Part shown: piece after piece, positions 1 to 6,774 of the stretch
How the letters are laid out: every line of letters begins with the position of its first letter
Position numbering within the stretch: position 1 is the stretch's first letter
Assembly: GCA_007127695.1 (NCBI GenBank)
Contig: SKYW01000082.1
Location: 1 to 8,824 of the forward strand
Direction of reading: 5' to 3'
DNA: 8,824 nt
Origin: Balneolales bacterium
GTDB taxonomy: Bacteria; Bacteroidota; Rhodothermia; Balneolales; Natronogracilivirgulaceae
Notes under the pieces: model-generated
Databases searched by the model: none
Seen by the model: the letters and a program-made list of their open reading frames with translations, nothing else
What the model was told of the DNA's origin: nothing
Made by a program: the position numbers and the translations under genes

Positions 1-442
1 AACCACCTATTATGCAGTAAGCAATGCCGACGGCAGGGTCTGGATCGGTTCCAGTGACGGCCTGGCATCCACGGATGATCTCGGGGAAACCTGGGAAATT
101 ACCCGGGTCAATTTTCCGCTGGACGGACAGAACAAACACCAGGATGATGCCCCCGATGTCCGCGCCTATGCCTACCCCAACCCGTTTTCTCCCCGGCAGC
201 ACGACCTGGTGCGAATCAAATTTGAAAATCCGGAGGCTTCTTCGGTTTCAGTGCGTCTTTATGACTTCGGCATGAACCTCATCCGGATACTGGATGACAA
301 ACGCGAGCTGGACAGCGGCACGTATGAAGCGGTCTGGGACGGTACAGACCAGCAAGGCCGCAAAGTCGCCAATGGTACGGTTTTTTATGAAGTCGATACC
401 GGAAACCGTCGCACCGTCGGCAAAATTCTCGTGCTTGAATAG
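1..442 (+). CDS. Secreted propeller protein with C-terminal FlgD-like Ig domain, 3' part only
   Basis: The gene enters from the left edge, so only its last 146 codons are visible (first full codon at base 2, TAG stop at 440-442). Residues about 10-35 of the fragment read like one blade of a two-component-regulator or BNR-type beta-propeller (DGRVWIGSSDGL, then DLGETWEI). Residues 57-146 match the FlgD-like Ig / C-terminal sorting-type domain: AYPNPFSP at 57-64, then VRLYDFGMNLIRIL, SGTYEAVWDGTDQQGRKVANG and a KILVLE end. In Bacteroidota and relatives such modules end proteins that are exported and surface-attached, often through type IX secretion. Two PorV/PorQ-like genes follow directly, the first only 9 bases downstream, which fits a surface or secretion role. 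The substrate and full domain order are unknown because the N-terminus is missing. A PorZ-like propeller component is an alternative to cargo. Confidence 0.75.
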   Translation, partial: TTYYAVSNADGRVWIGSSDGLASTDDLGETWEITRVNFPLDGQNKHQDDAPDVRAYAYPNPFSPRQHDLVRIKFENPEASSVSVRLYDFGMNLIRILDDKRELDSGTYEAVWDGTDQQGRKVANGTVFYEVDTGNRRTVGKILVLE

Positions 443-451
443 AAACCATAC

Positions 452-1540
452 ATGTACAGCGTAAAGCCATATTCCCGTGACCGGACCATTTCCAGTCCGA
501 AAACCGCCCTGCTCACCTTGCTGCTCATCGCATTTTTATGGATGCCCGTTCAGGATGCACTGGCCCAAAGCGGCGGCTTCAGCGGCGCCTACACCCGTAT
601 GGGCTTTGGCGCCCGGGGCATGGCCATGGGCAATGCCCTGGGTACCGTTTCCCAGGAGGGTGTCTTCGCCCACTACAACCCGGCACTTGCATCCTTCGCC
701 ACAGAAAATCAGATGGACATTGGAACGGCTCTGATGTCCTTTGACCGGAGTCTGCACGCATTCAATGTCACGTTCCCGCTTCCACCTATTGCGGGTCTCA
801 ATATTGGCCTGCTCAACGCCAACGTATACGATATTGACGGACGCACCTCGAGCGGCTATCACACGGAAATGCTCTCCACGCACGAGTTCCAGCTGTTCGC
901 CGCATTCGGGTTGTCCGTAAGCCCGCGCCTGCGCATAGGTGTTGCAGCAAAACTTCACTATGCCAGTTTTTATGATGACATCGATAATGCAACTGGTGCC
1001 GGATTTGATGTTGGACTGGTTGCGCATCCAACAGAAAACTGGCGGATCGGATTTGCCGTCCAGGACCTGATCTCATCCTATTCCTGGAACACCAACCCCT
1101 TGTATGGCACGCTTGGCGGACGAAACCGCAACGATCCCATTCCCGTACGCTTTCGGCTCAGCACATCCTACCACGTCACAGATATTGGGCTTATTGTAAG
1201 CAGTGAATACGAAATTCTCAGACAGAGCGCTGAAATTGTGGAAAGAAGACAGCTTGATGGAGTGATACCGCCTCAAAACAGTTCGCGGATCGACGATGTC
1301 ACCACCAACAGCCAACAGTTCCGGATCGGTGCTGCGTGGCGTGCCCATGAGCGTTTTTCACTGCGCACCGGCTGGGAGATCATGGATTTGGAGTACCTGA
1401 AAGAGACCCATAAATTAAGCGCAGGGTTCTCGGTTCACCTGCCATATGACGTGATGAGTCCGTCTGTCGACTATGCCTTTGTCCGTGAGCCACTTGGAAT
1501 CGCCGGAATGCACGTGCTAACGTTACGGTTATCACTTTAG
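452..1540 (+). CDS. PorV/PorQ-family outer-membrane beta-barrel protein (first paralogue)
   Basis: This encodes 362 residues. A positive N-terminus and a hydrophobic stretch (about 18-31) end in DALA-Q near residue 38, a plausible signal peptidase I site, so export to the outer membrane is likely. The mature start GGFSGAYTRMGFGARGMAMGNA followed by a YNPAL motif (75-79) is typical of the PorV/PorQ (UPF0164-like) family. The rest alternates short amphipathic strands such as LRIGVAAKLHYASF, WRIGFAVQDL and FRIGAAWRAHERFSLRTGWE, as expected for a FadL-like barrel. PorV proteins are known from type IX secretion as shuttle or attachment partners for cargo carrying C-terminal signals; that this one does so is inference. 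The ATG at 452 lies 9 bases after the upstream stop, in the same frame and with no Shine-Dalgarno. I prefer it because it gives a complete signal peptide. Confidence 0.8.
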   Translation: MYSVKPYSRDRTISSPKTALLTLLLIAFLWMPVQDALAQSGGFSGAYTRMGFGARGMAMGNALGTVSQEGVFAHYNPALASFATENQMDIGTALMSFDRSLHAFNVTFPLPPIAGLNIGLLNANVYDIDGRTSSGYHTEMLSTHEFQLFAAFGLSVSPRLRIGVAAKLHYASFYDDIDNATGAGFDVGLVAHPTENWRIGFAVQDLISSYSWNTNPLYGTLGGRNRNDPIPVRFRLSTSYHVTDIGLIVSSEYEILRQSAEIVERRQLDGVIPPQNSSRIDDVTTNSQQFRIGAAWRAHERFSLRTGWEIMDLEYLKETHKLSAGFSVHLPYDVMSPSVDYAFVREPLGIAGMHVLTLRLSL

Positions 1541-1567
1541 ATCCATACTTCAATCCGTATCCCGCAG

Positions 1568-2548
1568 ATGAAAACATATTCGCAATCCATTCTTGCCTTT
1601 ACCTGGGTTATCCTGCTTGCTGCCATGCAGCCGTCCGATGCACACAGCAGGCAATCAACGGGGATGCACTTCCTCCTGGTGGGGCCCTCGGCGCACAATA
1701 TGGGGGCTTCGGATGGACACACGGCTGCCCTGACGGGCGCTTCTGCCATCTACCTCAATCCCGCGCTGCTGTCACTCGAAAAACAAAGCAGTGCGACCGT
1801 TTCCTACATGGTCTGGCCGGCCACGGATACCCGGAACAGTTTCGCAGGACTGGTAAGCAAGGGGGACAGGCATACCTTCGGAGTGGCACTGCTCTCCTCT
1901 CTGATCGATGATATCCCATTCCGCAGCAGTCCGACACCCACACCGGACGGTTATTTTGCCATCAGGTATTTCTCCCTGGCCGGATCATACTCCCGGAACT
2001 TCGGTCCCTTGGCCGCAGGAGTGACCGGGATGTATCTGTACGAACAGTATTTTCGTCAGAGTGCCTCCGGTTTTGCCGTCAACACGGGATTGGCGCTGAA
2101 CTTGCTGGACGAGCGCGCCCGTCTTGGCGTCTCCCTGCGCAACCTGGGTTCCATGCAGGACCTGGCAGAAACCGCCACACGCCTGCCCACCCTGCTGAGC
2201 GTTGGAACCGATATCCAATTGCTCCAGTTTTCCACATCCGCGATCGAGGATGAAATCCCTCTCCTGATATCTGTAGTTGCTGATTACAATATTCCTCTTA
2301 ATGAGATGTCCGGATCACGGGAGGGATCGATTCTGGCGCAGGACGACGGGTATCTGAATGCCGGCATAGAAGTCAATGTGGCCGAAATCATTGATGTGCG
2401 GGCAGGATTGCGTACGGGTGCTACAGAACGGCGCCTGAACTTCGGTGCCGGATTGTTTGTCAGCGACTTCTATTTCAATTACGCCTTTCTCCCGTTTCAG
2501 GACGGCTTCGGGGTTGCCCATTCCGTAAGTCTGCAATACTACTTCTGA
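1568..2548 (+). CDS. PorV/PorQ-family outer-membrane beta-barrel protein (second paralogue)
   Basis: This encodes 326 residues, near the usual PorQ length of roughly 330. Residues 1-25 form a signal peptide (MKTYSQ, then a hydrophobic core SILAFTWVILLAAM, ending SDA-H). The mature N-terminus has the family pattern: HFLLVGPSAHNMGASDGHTA, then an IYLNPALLSL box (NPALL at 64-68), where the family shows a glycine-rich segment followed by Asn-Pro-Ala/Ser-Leu. Amphipathic strands follow (FSLAGSYSRNFGPLAAGVTGMYLY, RLGVSLRNLG, DVRAGLRTG). The protein ends in VSLQYYF, and a terminal aromatic residue is a common beta-signal for outer-membrane insertion. It is 27 bases downstream of the first paralogue and probably co-transcribed. 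The two look like diverged paralogues rather than a recent duplication. Telling PorQ from PorV or a generic family member is not possible by eye. Confidence 0.8.
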   Translation: MKTYSQSILAFTWVILLAAMQPSDAHSRQSTGMHFLLVGPSAHNMGASDGHTAALTGASAIYLNPALLSLEKQSSATVSYMVWPATDTRNSFAGLVSKGDRHTFGVALLSSLIDDIPFRSSPTPTPDGYFAIRYFSLAGSYSRNFGPLAAGVTGMYLYEQYFRQSASGFAVNTGLALNLLDERARLGVSLRNLGSMQDLAETATRLPTLLSVGTDIQLLQFSTSAIEDEIPLLISVVADYNIPLNEMSGSREGSILAQDDGYLNAGIEVNVAEIIDVRAGLRTGATERRLNFGAGLFVSDFYFNYAFLPFQDGFGVAHSVSLQYYF

Positions 2549-2557
2549 GTGCAATAA

Positions 2558-2592
2558 TGGGGTCATGGGTTGGCTTAAGACTTAAGACCCCA
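2558..2592. terminator. Candidate bidirectional hairpin at the convergent junction
   Basis: TGGGGTC (2558-2564) and GACCCCA (2586-2592) are exact inverted repeats. The loop between them holds a second small inverted repeat, CTTAA (2574-2578) with TTAAG (2582-2586). The structure sits 9 bases after the stop of the second PorV-like gene and 33 bases beyond the pssA stop on the other strand, where a two-way terminator would be useful. There is no T-run on either side, so it is not a classical intrinsic terminator, and the right arm is part of the heptad array, so the pairing may be incidental. Confidence 0.3.
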
Positions 2593-2629
2593 CACCCCAG
2601 ACCCCAGACTTCAGACCCCTGACCTCAGA
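2574..2629. repeat. Imperfect 7-bp tandem repeat, eight units
   Basis: Read on the + strand in steps of seven from 2574, the units are CTTAAGA, CTTAAGA, CCCCACA, CCCCAGA, CCCCAGA, CTTCAGA, CCCCTGA and CCTCAGA. All start with C and end with A, and seven of eight end in GA. The variable positions are mostly C/T exchanges, and the third unit has C where the others have G. The consensus is CYYMAGA (reverse complement TCTKRRG). The array fills most of the spacer between two convergent genes, and its last unit (2623-2629) contains the pssA stop codon (2625-2627). Period seven would shift the frame if it spread into coding sequence. Its function is unknown; intergenic short tandem repeats of this size occur in several bacterial groups. 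Confidence 0.75.
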
Positions 2630-3422
2630 CCGGCTCCTCGTGGATCTCCTTCCAGAATCGCGCCATCGAAACGATGACACCCTTGGCAATGAAGATGCTG
2701 AACACCAGGATCAGTCCATATTCCTGCAGTGCCACTACCGCGATGAAATAGAAGACAAACAGATACACTTTCCCGCGGTTTTGCTGCAGATGGTGCATCT
2801 TGAATCTGGGAATTTTATCAAAGGGCACCGTGCTCACCATCAGCAGCGATAACAGCAATATGACAGGCATAATCATGCTGTTGATTCCGTACTTGAATCC
2901 CTCAAAAAGTTCCGGGTTGGGCTGGAATATAAGGAACAGGGCCACCAGCATCATGGCCAGTGCAGGGATCGGAAGTCCCTTGAAATAATCAGGATCCTCT
3001 ATGCGCGCATCCACGTTAAAACGTGCGAGGCGAATGGCACCGCACAAGGCAGGTAGAGCGGAAATGATGATTCCAATAATCATCATTTCATTGAGTGAGT
3101 AACTGTAAAACAGAAAGGCAGGAGCAACTCCAAATGATACAATATCACTAAGGGAATCCAGTTCGATCCCAAATTCGGTATTGGCATTGGCGAGTCGGGC
3201 CATGAATCCATCCATCATGTCAAAAACAGCGGCGATGACAATGAGCCATGCCCCAAACTCCAGTTTTCCTTCGTATATCTGAATGAGCGCCACGAACCCG
3301 CAAAACAGGTTCATGAGCGTGAAAAAACTGGGAACCACGGCCCTCGGAATGGGCTTCCTGAACTTTCGTCTCAGGTGATCATTGCGCAATTTCCGCCGTA
3401 TCAGTCTTCTTTCTGGATTCAT
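2625..3422 (-). CDS. pssA: CDP-diacylglycerol--serine O-phosphatidyltransferase
   Basis: This integral membrane enzyme of phospholipid synthesis transfers a phosphatidyl group from CDP-diacylglycerol to L-serine, giving phosphatidylserine and CMP. The complete CDP-alcohol phosphotransferase signature DG-x2-AR-x8-G-x3-D-x3-D is present: DG at 71-72, AR at 75-76, G85, D89 and D93, with D68 in front as the usual extra metal ligand. A GLPIPAL segment (149-155), common in this subfamily, and several hydrophobic helices (about 30-50, 58-70, 96-127, 152-167, 182-199, 219-254) support the assignment. The length, 265 residues, is normal. The basic N-terminus (about 1-28) should be cytosolic. The ATG at 3422 has an AAAGGA-type ribosome site about nine bases upstream, one of the few clear ones here. 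It is the last gene of the cluster, 17 bases after psd, whose product uses its product. Confidence 0.95.
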   Translation of the reverse strand: MNPERRLIRRKLRNDHLRRKFRKPIPRAVVPSFFTLMNLFCGFVALIQIYEGKLEFGAWLIVIAAVFDMMDGFMARLANANTEFGIELDSLSDIVSFGVAPAFLFYSYSLNEMMIIGIIISALPALCGAIRLARFNVDARIEDPDYFKGLPIPALAMMLVALFLIFQPNPELFEGFKYGINSMIMPVILLLSLLMVSTVPFDKIPRFKMHHLQQNRGKVYLFVFYFIAVVALQEYGLILVFSIFIAKGVIVSMARFWKEIHEEPV

Positions 3423-3439
3423 GGTCCCCGATTCCTTTG

Positions 3440-4087
3440 TCAGTCCAGCCTGGCAAGAATGGTTTCCCCGCCAACCGTTTTATCACCGACGTTGACCAGG
3501 ATGTCCAAATCATCCGGGACAAGGATATCCATGCGGGAGCCGAATTTCATGATGCCGAACCGGTCACCTGCTTTCACTTCATCTCCCTCCACCGTATGGA
3601 AAACTATGCGACGTGCTACAAGTCCGGTGATCTGCCGGAAGAAAACCTTTATACCGGATGGGTGTTGCACTCCGAACTCGGCGCGCTCGTTGAGTTCGGA
3701 TGCTTTCGGATGCCAGGCAACCAGGTATTTGCCGGGATGATAGGAAACATACTCGACTTTGCCGGAAACCGGGTGCCGGTTGACATGGACATCCATAACG
3801 GACAGAAATATGCTGATCTGCTTGCAGGATCCACCCAGATAGGATTCCTGTCGCACCGGATCGATCGAAATCACCTTGCCATCGGCGGGGGCCAGTATGT
3901 ACGGACCCTCGGGTATGCTCCTTTCAGGATCACGGAAGAAAAAGAGCGTGAAGCCTGCTATGAAAAGGGCAACCAGGTAGAGCAGGATCGAAACATTGCT
4001 GTTCAGCAGCCAGCCAATGGCTACCAGAACCAACGCGAAAAAAAGTGCGGCAATTATTACAGGAACACCATCTTTAGCAAATCTCAT
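3440..4087 (-). CDS. psd: Phosphatidylserine decarboxylase proenzyme, short type
   Basis: This enzyme decarboxylates phosphatidylserine to phosphatidylethanolamine. It is made as a proenzyme that cleaves itself at a Gly-Ser bond, the serine becoming the pyruvoyl cofactor of the alpha chain. The site is visible as KFGSRMDILVP, with cleavage expected between G183 and S184. The FGSR form, rather than LGST, marks the short (PSD-A) subfamily, and 215 residues fits that class. Other family marks are FFFRDPERSIPEG (49-61), LAPADGKV (65-72) and DVHVNRHPVSG (99-109), with H101 part of the self-processing machinery by family knowledge. Two hydrophobic stretches (about 8-28 and 33-50) should hold it at the inner membrane. 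The ATG at 4087 lies 3 bases after the rseP stop, so the two are probably translated together. Confidence 0.95.
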   Translation of the reverse strand: MRFAKDGVPVIIAALFFALVLVAIGWLLNSNVSILLYLVALFIAGFTLFFFRDPERSIPEGPYILAPADGKVISIDPVRQESYLGGSCKQISIFLSVMDVHVNRHPVSGKVEYVSYHPGKYLVAWHPKASELNERAEFGVQHPSGIKVFFRQITGLVARRIVFHTVEGDEVKAGDRFGIMKFGSRMDILVPDDLDILVNVGDKTVGGETILARLD

Positions 4088-4090
4088 ACA

Positions 4091-5437
4091 TCAGTTGACT
4101 ACGTGACGGAGTATATCGTTGAATGTGACGAAAATCATGAGGCTGATCAGCAGAATAAAGCCTATTTGCTGGAGTGCCATCCTGACTTTGACCGATGGTT
4201 CCCTGCGGGTGATCGCCTCGTATACCAGGAACATCAAATGTCCGCCATCCAGCATGGGAATAGGCAGGATATTCATAAGCGCGAGCGTAATACTGAGAAA
4301 TGCCGTGAAATTCCAGAAGCCAAGCGCTCCTCCCCTTTCCGTCACATCAGCTGTCACGGAGGCAATGGCAACAGGTCCGCCAAGATTCTCCCGGATGGAG
4401 ATGGAGCCTGTCAGCAGTTGCCGAAACCCGTTGATAATCCCGAGCAGCGTATCATGGGCCTGGGAAACCCCCTCTCGTATCGATGCAAAAAAACCGAAGT
4501 TTATGGTCTCGAAACCGAAATATTCATGTGGATCGACAATGGCAATACCGATGATGCGGCGATCCGGGTCAGGAGCGATGGTCACATCCATAACCTCCTC
4601 ATCACGACGTATCGAGAAGGTCATTTCATCACCGCCTTCCTGTATTTTGTTGACCATTTGTATCCAGAAACCCACCTCCTGTCCATCAATGGCCACAATC
4701 TCATCACCGGGCTTAAGTCCGGCTTCGTCCGCCGGCGATCCTTCGGAAACGGCACCGACTTTACTTGGAAGGGCATTTTGCAACTCAATAAACTCCGGAT
4801 TTCTCGCAAGATGATCAAGAAAATCCTCAGGCGGATGGAGGGTGACCATCTCCCCGTCACGTTCCACGGTAAAGGACAGTGATTTGCTGGTAATCTCGGA
4901 GATGGAGAAGAACTGCCCCCTGCGGACGTAGTCGATCTCTTTGTCGTTGACGGCCACAATGCGGTCACCGGTCTCAAAGCCCACTTTCTCCGCCGTGGAG
5001 CTTTCCGGGATGTACATTCCCTTTATATTTTCAACCGGAATCTGGTTGACTCCGTGCGAGTAGGTGATAACCGCAAATATGGCGTATGCCAGGAACATGT
5101 TGAAGATCACCCCGGCCGTAATGACGATCATCCGCTGCCATACCGGTTTGCTTCGATACTCATAATCCTTTGGTTCGGACTTTGTGAAACTGTCGTCCAT
5201 GCTCTCATCGACCATGCCCGAAATTTTCACGTATCCCCCCAGGGGCAGCGCCGAAACGCAGTAGTCTGTGTCCCCTTTTTTAATGCCAAAAAGGCGGGGC
5301 GGGAAACCGATGGAAAAGCGTTCCACCCGCATTCCAAAAAGTTTCGCAGCCAAAAAATGTCCCAGTTCGTGTACCAGTACAAGAACAAAAATGGCCGCGA
5401 TAAAAATGACTAAAGTCTGAAGTATGCTAAAAATCAC
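4091..5437 (-). CDS. rseP: RseP-type site-2 membrane metalloprotease with two PDZ domains
   Basis: This is a zinc intramembrane protease of the S2P/RseP family. Known relatives cut membrane-anchored anti-sigma factors, or clear remnant signal peptides, inside the bilayer. The zinc-binding HELGH is at 23-27 within the first transmembrane helix, and the third ligand motif MLDGGH is at 395-400 (D397). Hydrophobic helices lie at about 5-22, 103-125, 372-393 and 425-440. Two PDZ domains follow one another between helices: about 139-200, then about 222-290 with GSPADEAGLKPGDEIVAIDG at 233-252. The length of 448 is standard. The start is GTG: no ATG, GTG or TTG lies between it and the dxr stop 24 bases upstream, and the first helix needs it. 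No obvious rseA/sigE pair is nearby, so the substrate is unknown. Confidence 0.95.
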   Translation of the reverse strand: MIFSILQTLVIFIAAIFVLVLVHELGHFLAAKLFGMRVERFSIGFPPRLFGIKKGDTDYCVSALPLGGYVKISGMVDESMDDSFTKSEPKDYEYRSKPVWQRMIVITAGVIFNMFLAYAIFAVITYSHGVNQIPVENIKGMYIPESSTAEKVGFETGDRIVAVNDKEIDYVRRGQFFSISEITSKSLSFTVERDGEMVTLHPPEDFLDHLARNPEFIELQNALPSKVGAVSEGSPADEAGLKPGDEIVAIDGQEVGFWIQMVNKIQEGGDEMTFSIRRDEEVMDVTIAPDPDRRIIGIAIVDPHEYFGFETINFGFFASIREGVSQAHDTLLGIINGFRQLLTGSISIRENLGGPVAIASVTADVTERGGALGFWNFTAFLSITLALMNILPIPMLDGGHLMFLVYEAITRREPSVKVRMALQQIGFILLISLMIFVTFNDILRHVVN

Positions 5438-5461
5438 TTCTTTGTAAAATTTCTGGTTATA

Positions 5462-6610
5462 TCAGATAATCCGGGCATAGGCTCTTGCCTCCCGGTCCAC
5501 CGCTTCGAGCGACTCTACTGATAACGTATCTGTGTTTCTTATATGAGACAAACTTTTTGCTACTATTTCAGAGACTTGAATATACGAAATTTCTTCTTTG
5601 AGAAATCGCTCAACTGCCACTTCGTTTGATGCATTTAAAACGGCTGGTGCGTAACCGCCGGCATCAATTGCCTGCAGGGCCAGATCGAAACAGGGGAAAC
5701 GCTCCAGATCCACAGGTTCAAACGTCAATTCCTGCGCCTTGCTCCAGTCGATCTGTCGGGAGGGAAGCGGCCAGCGGTCCGGGAAGCTCAGCGCGTACTG
5801 GATCGGAAGGCGCATGTCCGGAAGGCCCATCTGAGCTTTGATGGATCCATCATGGAAGAGCACCATGGAGTGGACAATACTTTGCGGATGAACAACGGCC
5901 TCGATGCGTTCAAGAGGCAGGCCGAACAGCCAGTGCGCCTCAATGACCTCCAGCCCCTTGTTCATCATGGTTGCCGAATCAATAGTGATTTTGGCACCCA
6001 TATCCCAGTTCGGATGCTTGAGGGCATCACGGACGGTTGCCTGACGCAACTGCTTTCTGCTCCATGTGCGGAATGGCCCCCCGCTGGCCGTGATGATCAG
6101 TTTCTCAATGTTTCTCAACTCCTCACCGACCAGGCATTGGAGAATGGCACTGTGCTCAGAATCTATCGGTATCAGGCGGTCATAGTTGCCATTGAGGTAG
6201 GGTGCCAGCAACTCACCACCGACGACCAGCGACTCTTTGTTGGCCAGCGCCACCTTTTTTCCAGCCGAAAGCGCGGCAATACTCGGACGGAATCCCGAAA
6301 AACCCACCAAGCTGTTGATCACCGTATCGACTTCTTCGGCGGTGACCAGGTCGTTCATCTTTTCCTTTCCGCAAAGCAGCCCGGTATCCGTATGTGTGAC
6401 CGCATCCCTGAGCCGGCTGAAATGGGTCTCATCCACAAGCAAGGCATAAGTGGGATGGAATTCGTTGATCTGTTTTGCCAGGGTTTCCCAGTTTGTGTGC
6501 GCCGTGATGGCAAATACCTCCAGTTTATCCGGATGTTCACGCACAATATCAAGTGTCTGGGTGCCGATGGATCCGGTCGACCCGAGAATAAGAAGGCTTT
6601 GTTTGTTCAC
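5462..6610 (-). CDS. dxr: 1-deoxy-D-xylulose-5-phosphate reductoisomerase
   Basis: This cytosolic enzyme performs the first committed step of the MEP isoprenoid pathway, turning DXP into MEP with NADPH and a divalent metal. The NADPH-binding loop LGSTGSIG is at 9-16, and ALANKESLVVGG is at 121-132. The metal and substrate residues are visible as IDSEHSA (D150, E152) and MMNKGLE (N217, K218, E221). ASGGPFR (175-181), HPQSIVHSMV (241-250) and the C-terminal NASNEVAVERFL are also in place, so it looks active. The 382 residues are slightly short of the E. coli enzyme (398) but usual for the family. The start is GTG; reading back in frame, no ATG, GTG or TTG occurs before an in-frame TGA 48 bases upstream of it. 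It begins the dxr-rseP-psd-pssA cluster; the common neighbour cdsA is not seen here. Confidence 0.95.
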   Translation of the reverse strand: MNKQSLLILGSTGSIGTQTLDIVREHPDKLEVFAITAHTNWETLAKQINEFHPTYALLVDETHFSRLRDAVTHTDTGLLCGKEKMNDLVTAEEVDTVINSLVGFSGFRPSIAALSAGKKVALANKESLVVGGELLAPYLNGNYDRLIPIDSEHSAILQCLVGEELRNIEKLIITASGGPFRTWSRKQLRQATVRDALKHPNWDMGAKITIDSATMMNKGLEVIEAHWLFGLPLERIEAVVHPQSIVHSMVLFHDGSIKAQMGLPDMRLPIQYALSFPDRWPLPSRQIDWSKAQELTFEPVDLERFPCFDLALQAIDAGGYAPAVLNASNEVAVERFLKEEISYIQVSEIVAKSLSHIRNTDTLSVESLEAVDREARAYARII

Positions 6611-6774
6611 GTCAGTATGCTGGTAGTATGGTAAGCGGTTATGGCGATGTGCGGCTCAATCCGAGCACAGTAAAATACCATAAAAAAAAATTGGCTGAAA
6701 TTGTTCCCGGAGCGGCAGCTTGATTTGTGCAACGGGGTATGTAATAAAACAGAAAACCGACAAGAGATGCCGGA
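6611..6774 (-). other. Intergenic gap between pgeF and dxr; possible promoter region
   Basis: This 164-base gap is the largest in the minus-strand block. I see no gene in it. On the minus strand there is a run of nine T (6682-6690) followed by an A/T-rich stretch, TATGGTATTTTACTG, which could house a promoter for the dxr cluster, but it matches neither a clean sigma-70 nor the Bacteroidota TAnnTTTG consensus. The T-run is not preceded by a strong GC hairpin, so I do not call a terminator. Read-through from aroE-pgeF remains possible. Confidence 0.35.

Noticed and set aside
536..1027. A 163-codon open frame on the - strand
   Set aside because: It is opposite the first PorV-like gene, which has a signal peptide and family motifs. 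The antisense translation is compositionally odd and unrecognised.
2574..2629. CRISPR array
   Set aside because: The repeats are 7 bp, contiguous and imperfect, with no spacers and no cas genes nearby; a simple tandem repeat explains them.
3437..4882. A 481-codon open frame on the + strand
   Set aside because: It lies opposite psd and rseP, spans their boundary, and its translation shows no family motif. Both minus-strand genes carry complete catalytic signatures, so this is an antisense shadow produced by codon bias.
5852..6634. A 260-codon open frame on the + strand
   Set aside because: It is antisense to dxr, whose motifs are complete. The translated frame has no recognisable domain or signal, and no promoter or ribosome site supports it.
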